From NCBI GenBank assembly GCA_031255975.1, contig JAIRRM010000069.1, positions 1 through 9,127 of the forward strand: a stretch of 9,127 nt of DNA, read 5' to 3'. The position numbers were made by a program, and so were the translations under genes. The notes below the pieces were generated by a model. That model searched no databases and was not told the origin of the DNA. It saw only the letters and a list, made by a program, of their open reading frames with translations. How positions within the stretch are numbered: the stretch's first letter is position 1; each line of letters starts with the position of its first letter. Origin of the DNA: Propionibacteriaceae bacterium. GTDB taxonomy: Bacteria > Actinomycetota > Actinomycetes > Propionibacteriales > Propionibacteriaceae. Below are positions 5,725 to 9,127 of this stretch, piece after piece.

Positions 5725-5754
5725 ACTCTAGTGCACCACACGCCGTCATGCGAA
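5725..5754 (-). promoter_or_regulatory. Putative promoter of the DUF2550-lplA unit
   Basis: On the minus strand TTCGCA (5754-5749, four of six matches to TTGACA) is followed after 18 nt by TAGAGT (5730-5725, TANNNT). The hexamer ends 6 nt before the ATG at 5718. This would let the pair be transcribed apart from the atp operon, as a leaderless mRNA. Confidence 0.45.
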
Positions 5755-5779
5755 GCGACGCCCATGACCAGACACGGCG
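5741..5779. repeat. Inverted repeat between atpC and DUF2550
   Basis: GTCATG (5745-5750) and CATGAC (5763-5768) are perfect inverted copies 12 nt apart. Flanking CGCC (5741-5744) and GGCG (5776-5779) extend the pairing after a 7-nt bulge on one side. The structure overlaps the suggested -35 of DUF2550 and has no T-run, so it could be an operator, an mRNA-end structure of the atp transcript or a weak attenuator. It is the only clear structure in the 79-bp gap. Confidence 0.4.
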
Positions 5780-5797
5780 CGTTTACCGCTTCTGATC

Positions 5798-6214
5798 TCA
5801 ACCGTGGCGCAGTTCGGCGTACTTCTCGGCTGCCTTGAGTTGGGCGACACACTGGTTGTAGCGGTGTGTATCCTCGTCGCTGTTGTCGCCGCGCCGCATC
5901 AACTCCTCCATCTGCGCCAGACTCAGCCGGGCTTCATCAAGGCTGATTTCGTGGCCCATCACCGCATGGTCGGTGAGGATGGATAGTTGGTTCTCGTACA
6001 CGGTCATAAACCCTCCGGCTGCCGCTATCACCTCGCGACGACCGTCCATGGTTATGATCTCGACCGCCCCGGGGACGAGCACGGTGAGCAGCGCCTCATG
6101 GCCGGAGAGGATGCCAAGGGAACCCTCAACGTTGCGCACCGTGACACCGACGGCCTCGCCCTGCCAGATGACACCTTCCGGCGAGACGACCTCGACTTGG
6201 ATCGGATCGCTCAC
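5798..6214 (-). CDS. atpC: F-type ATP synthase epsilon subunit
   Basis: Epsilon subunit of the F1 central stalk; it couples to the c-ring with gamma and inhibits ATP hydrolysis through its mobile C-terminus. The 138-aa product has the N-terminal beta-sandwich (about 1-88: VEVVSPEGVIWQGEA, VRNVEGSLGILSGHEALLTVLVPGAV, AAGGFMTVYENQLSILTDHA) and a full C-terminal helical hairpin (about 92-138, beginning SLDEARLSLAQMEELMRRGD). So it is not one of the short forms lacking helix 2. Translation starts at GTG 6214, one base after the atpD stop, with GAGG 5 nt upstream. No better start exists in frame. It is the last of the tightly packed atp genes; a 79-bp gap with an inverted repeat follows. Confidence 0.96.
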   Translation of the reverse strand: MSDPIQVEVVSPEGVIWQGEAVGVTVRNVEGSLGILSGHEALLTVLVPGAVEIITMDGRREVIAAAGGFMTVYENQLSILTDHAVMGHEISLDEARLSLAQMEELMRRGDNSDEDTHRYNQCVAQLKAAEKYAELRHG

Positions 6215-6215
6215 A

Positions 6216-7676
<1,461 letters not shown>

Positions 7677-8561
7677 CTACCCGGCCAGCGCCCCTGCGCC
7701 GCCGACGATCTCATTGATTTCTTGAGTGATCTCCGCCTGACGCGCCTGGTTGGCGTCTCGCGTCAGCGAATCGATTAGCTGTTTCGCGTTGTCGGTCGCG
7801 GAGTGCATCGCCTGCTGGCGGGCGGCCAGTTCGGATGCCGCCGACTCCATCAGCGCGAAATGAATACGGTTGATGACGTAGGGGTACAGCAGTGAATCGA
7901 GCACCGCCGCAGCGCTCGGTTCGTAGGCGAACACATCGTGCGCGCCACCTTCTTCCTCATCCTCCACGACTTCAAGTGGCAGCAGCCGTATGATCTGCGG
8001 CTGCTGGCTCACCATGGAACGGAAATGGGTGAACACCACATGCAGTTCGTCCACACCACCCTGCTCGGTGGGGGCCAAGAACTCTTTCATCAGGCGCATC
8101 CCGATGGCTTTCGCATCGGCGTACGTCGGTCGTTCGGAGAACCCAGACCATGAGGCGGCCACCGGACGACCACGGAAGGCGAAATAGTCACCGACCTTGC
8201 GCCCGCAGGTGTAAATGTCTACCTCTTTGCCCGTCTCACTCAGCCGAGTGATGAGCCCTTCTCCAGTACGGATGATGTTGGTGTTGTACGCCGCCGCCAA
8301 TCCGCGATCGGCCGACACGATGAGCACCGCACTGCGCAAACACACCTCTGGCTCCGTCGTCAGCGGGTGTTGCATGTCAGTATGAGTGGCGACATCCGAA
8401 ATGGCGCGCACCACCGCATCGTTGTACGGCTCGGCCTGTTTGGCCCTCGTCTGGGCACGCATCACCCGTGAAGCCGCAATCAGCTCCATCGCCTTGGTGA
8501 TCTTCATCGTTGCGGAAACCGACTTGCGGCGCTCACGCAACTCGCGCAATGTGGCAGGCAT
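7677..8561 (-). CDS. atpG: F-type ATP synthase gamma subunit
   Basis: Gamma subunit, the rotating central shaft of F1. The 294-aa product has the two long terminal helices that form the coiled coil: residues about 1-60 (LRERRKSVSATMKITKAMELIAASR, shown in parts, with the conserved MKITKAMELIA-type segment) and about 235-290 (ALMESAASELAARQQAM, SATDNAKQLIDSLTRDANQARQ, ITQEINEIVGGA). The Rossmann-like middle includes LIVSADRGLAAAYNTNI and YTCGRKVGDYFAFRG. An acidic stretch, EVVEDEEEGG, near residue 200 marks a variable surface loop. The ATG at 8561 directly follows the atpA stop (TAG-ATG), with GGGGAAG about 10 nt upstream as a likely ribosome site inside atpA. Confidence 0.97.
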   Translation of the reverse strand: MPATLRELRERRKSVSATMKITKAMELIAASRVMRAQTRAKQAEPYNDAVVRAISDVATHTDMQHPLTTEPEVCLRSAVLIVSADRGLAAAYNTNIIRTGEGLITRLSETGKEVDIYTCGRKVGDYFAFRGRPVAASWSGFSERPTYADAKAIGMRLMKEFLAPTEQGGVDELHVVFTHFRSMVSQQPQIIRLLPLEVVEDEEEGGAHDVFAYEPSAAAVLDSLLYPYVINRIHFALMESAASELAARQQAMHSATDNAKQLIDSLTRDANQARQAEITQEINEIVGGAGALAG

Positions 8562-9127
8562 CTAGCTTCGCTTCCCCGTCACGATCTGGGCTTGTTTGAT
8601 GTCGTCATCGTCTATGTCGTCACCCTCAAGTGAGGCCAGTAGCCGACCATCAGAGAGCCGGAACCCCTGCTTGAAGGCGGCGATGGCCGCGTCCAGCTTG
8701 GCTTCGGTGTTATCCTCCAGTTTGCCCGTCTCGGCGATGGTGGTCAGCACATTGGTAGCCACGCTCAAATGCTCGTGGAACTCCTTCTCGAAGCGCAGCA
8801 CGTCCTCGACGGGCACATCGTCAAGCTTGCCGCCGGTACCGGCCCATATGGATACGGCCTGCCGCTCCATGGGCATCGGGTTGGCCAGTGGTTGTCGCAG
8901 CAGCTCAGTGAGCCGGGCACCGCGATCCAGCTGCCGTTTCGAGGTTTCATCGAGGTCGGAGGCAAACATGGCGAACGCCTGCATGTCGCGGTACTGCGCC
9001 AGTGAGATCTTCAGCGTACCCGAAACCTTCTTCATGGCCTTTGTCTGCGCGGCACCACCCACCCGGGACACCGAGATGCCCACGTCGATGGCAGGACGCT
9101 GGTTGGCGTTGAAAAGGTCGGATTGCA
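8562..9127 (-). CDS. atpA: F-type ATP synthase alpha subunit (C-terminal part; 5' end outside window)
   Basis: Non-catalytic nucleotide-binding subunit of F1. The frame is open to the right window edge and gives about 187 residues, starting QSDLFNANQRPAIDVG. The GISVSRVGGAAQTKAMKKV block contains the alpha arginine finger (the R of SVSR, codon 9065-9063) that reaches the catalytic site of beta. The rest is the C-terminal helical domain: LAQYRDMQAFAMFASDLDE, RGARLTELLRQPLANPMP and VEDVLRFEKEFHEHL. The ATG at 9083 is internal, since conserved AtpA sequence continues upstream of it in the same frame. The tail is acidic (GDDIDDDD) and ends ...VTGKRS. The TAG stop abuts the atpG ATG with no spacer. 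Confidence 0.97.
   Translation of the reverse strand, partial: QSDLFNANQRPAIDVGISVSRVGGAAQTKAMKKVSGTLKISLAQYRDMQAFAMFASDLDETSKRQLDRGARLTELLRQPLANPMPMERQAVSIWAGTGGKLDDVPVEDVLRFEKEFHEHLSVATNVLTTIAETGKLEDNTEAKLDAAIAAFKQGFRLSDGRLLASLEGDDIDDDDIKQAQIVTGKRS

Overview
The window looks like actinobacterial chromosome. It is GC-rich, carries the nucS mismatch-repair nuclease typical of actinobacteria, has a DUF2550 membrane protein directly behind the F-type ATP synthase operon, and uses apparently leaderless promoters. The methylmalonyl-CoA epimerase begins MSNED and, compared from memory, reads very close to the Propionibacterium freudenreichii (shermanii) enzyme. A cobalamin adenosyltransferase lies 2.6 kb away. 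A member of the Propionibacteriaceae or a close relative is therefore the best guess; the genus cannot be named from this sequence.

Layout. Positions 1-429 (+) hold the C-terminal end of phosphoglucomutase (pgm). Methylmalonyl-CoA epimerase follows at 498-938 (+) and ends in a strong hairpin terminator that also touches the end of the convergent nucS (998-1684, -). Divergent from nucS is a two-gene unit (+): a 90-aa CxxC zinc-ribbon-like protein (1735-2007) overlapping by ATGA an alpha/beta hydrolase (2004-2774). That hydrolase shares its terminal TTAA with the convergent gene for a secreted cyclophilin-type lipoprotein (2771-3460, -). The cyclophilin gene and the PduO-type cob(I)alamin adenosyltransferase (3516-4136, +) diverge from a compact 55-bp region whose two -10 elements share a base. 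The rest is on the minus strand, read from the right edge: atpA (partial), atpG, atpD and atpC, packed with 0-12 nt between genes, then after a 79-bp gap DUF2550 and, 20 bp on, a lipoate-protein ligase with permuted domain order. Every stretch above about 80 bases is occupied by a gene.

How the genes fit together. The ATP synthase genes encode alpha, gamma, beta and epsilon of F1, in that order. The epimerase and the adenosyltransferase both serve the B12-dependent methylmalonyl-CoA route: one supplies the R-epimer for methylmalonyl-CoA mutase and the other makes the mutase cofactor adenosylcobalamin. Lipoate ligase and phosphoglucomutase add to central carbon metabolism. NucS acts in replication fidelity. 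Gene order (atp operon, DUF2550, adenosyltransferase, nucS, epimerase) matches, from memory, the M. tuberculosis Rv1308-Rv1322A block, so this is mostly conserved core chromosome. I saw no mobile element, CRISPR array, RNA gene or defence system. The most notable signals are regulatory: five genes have a TANNNT hexamer only 6-7 nt before the ATG.
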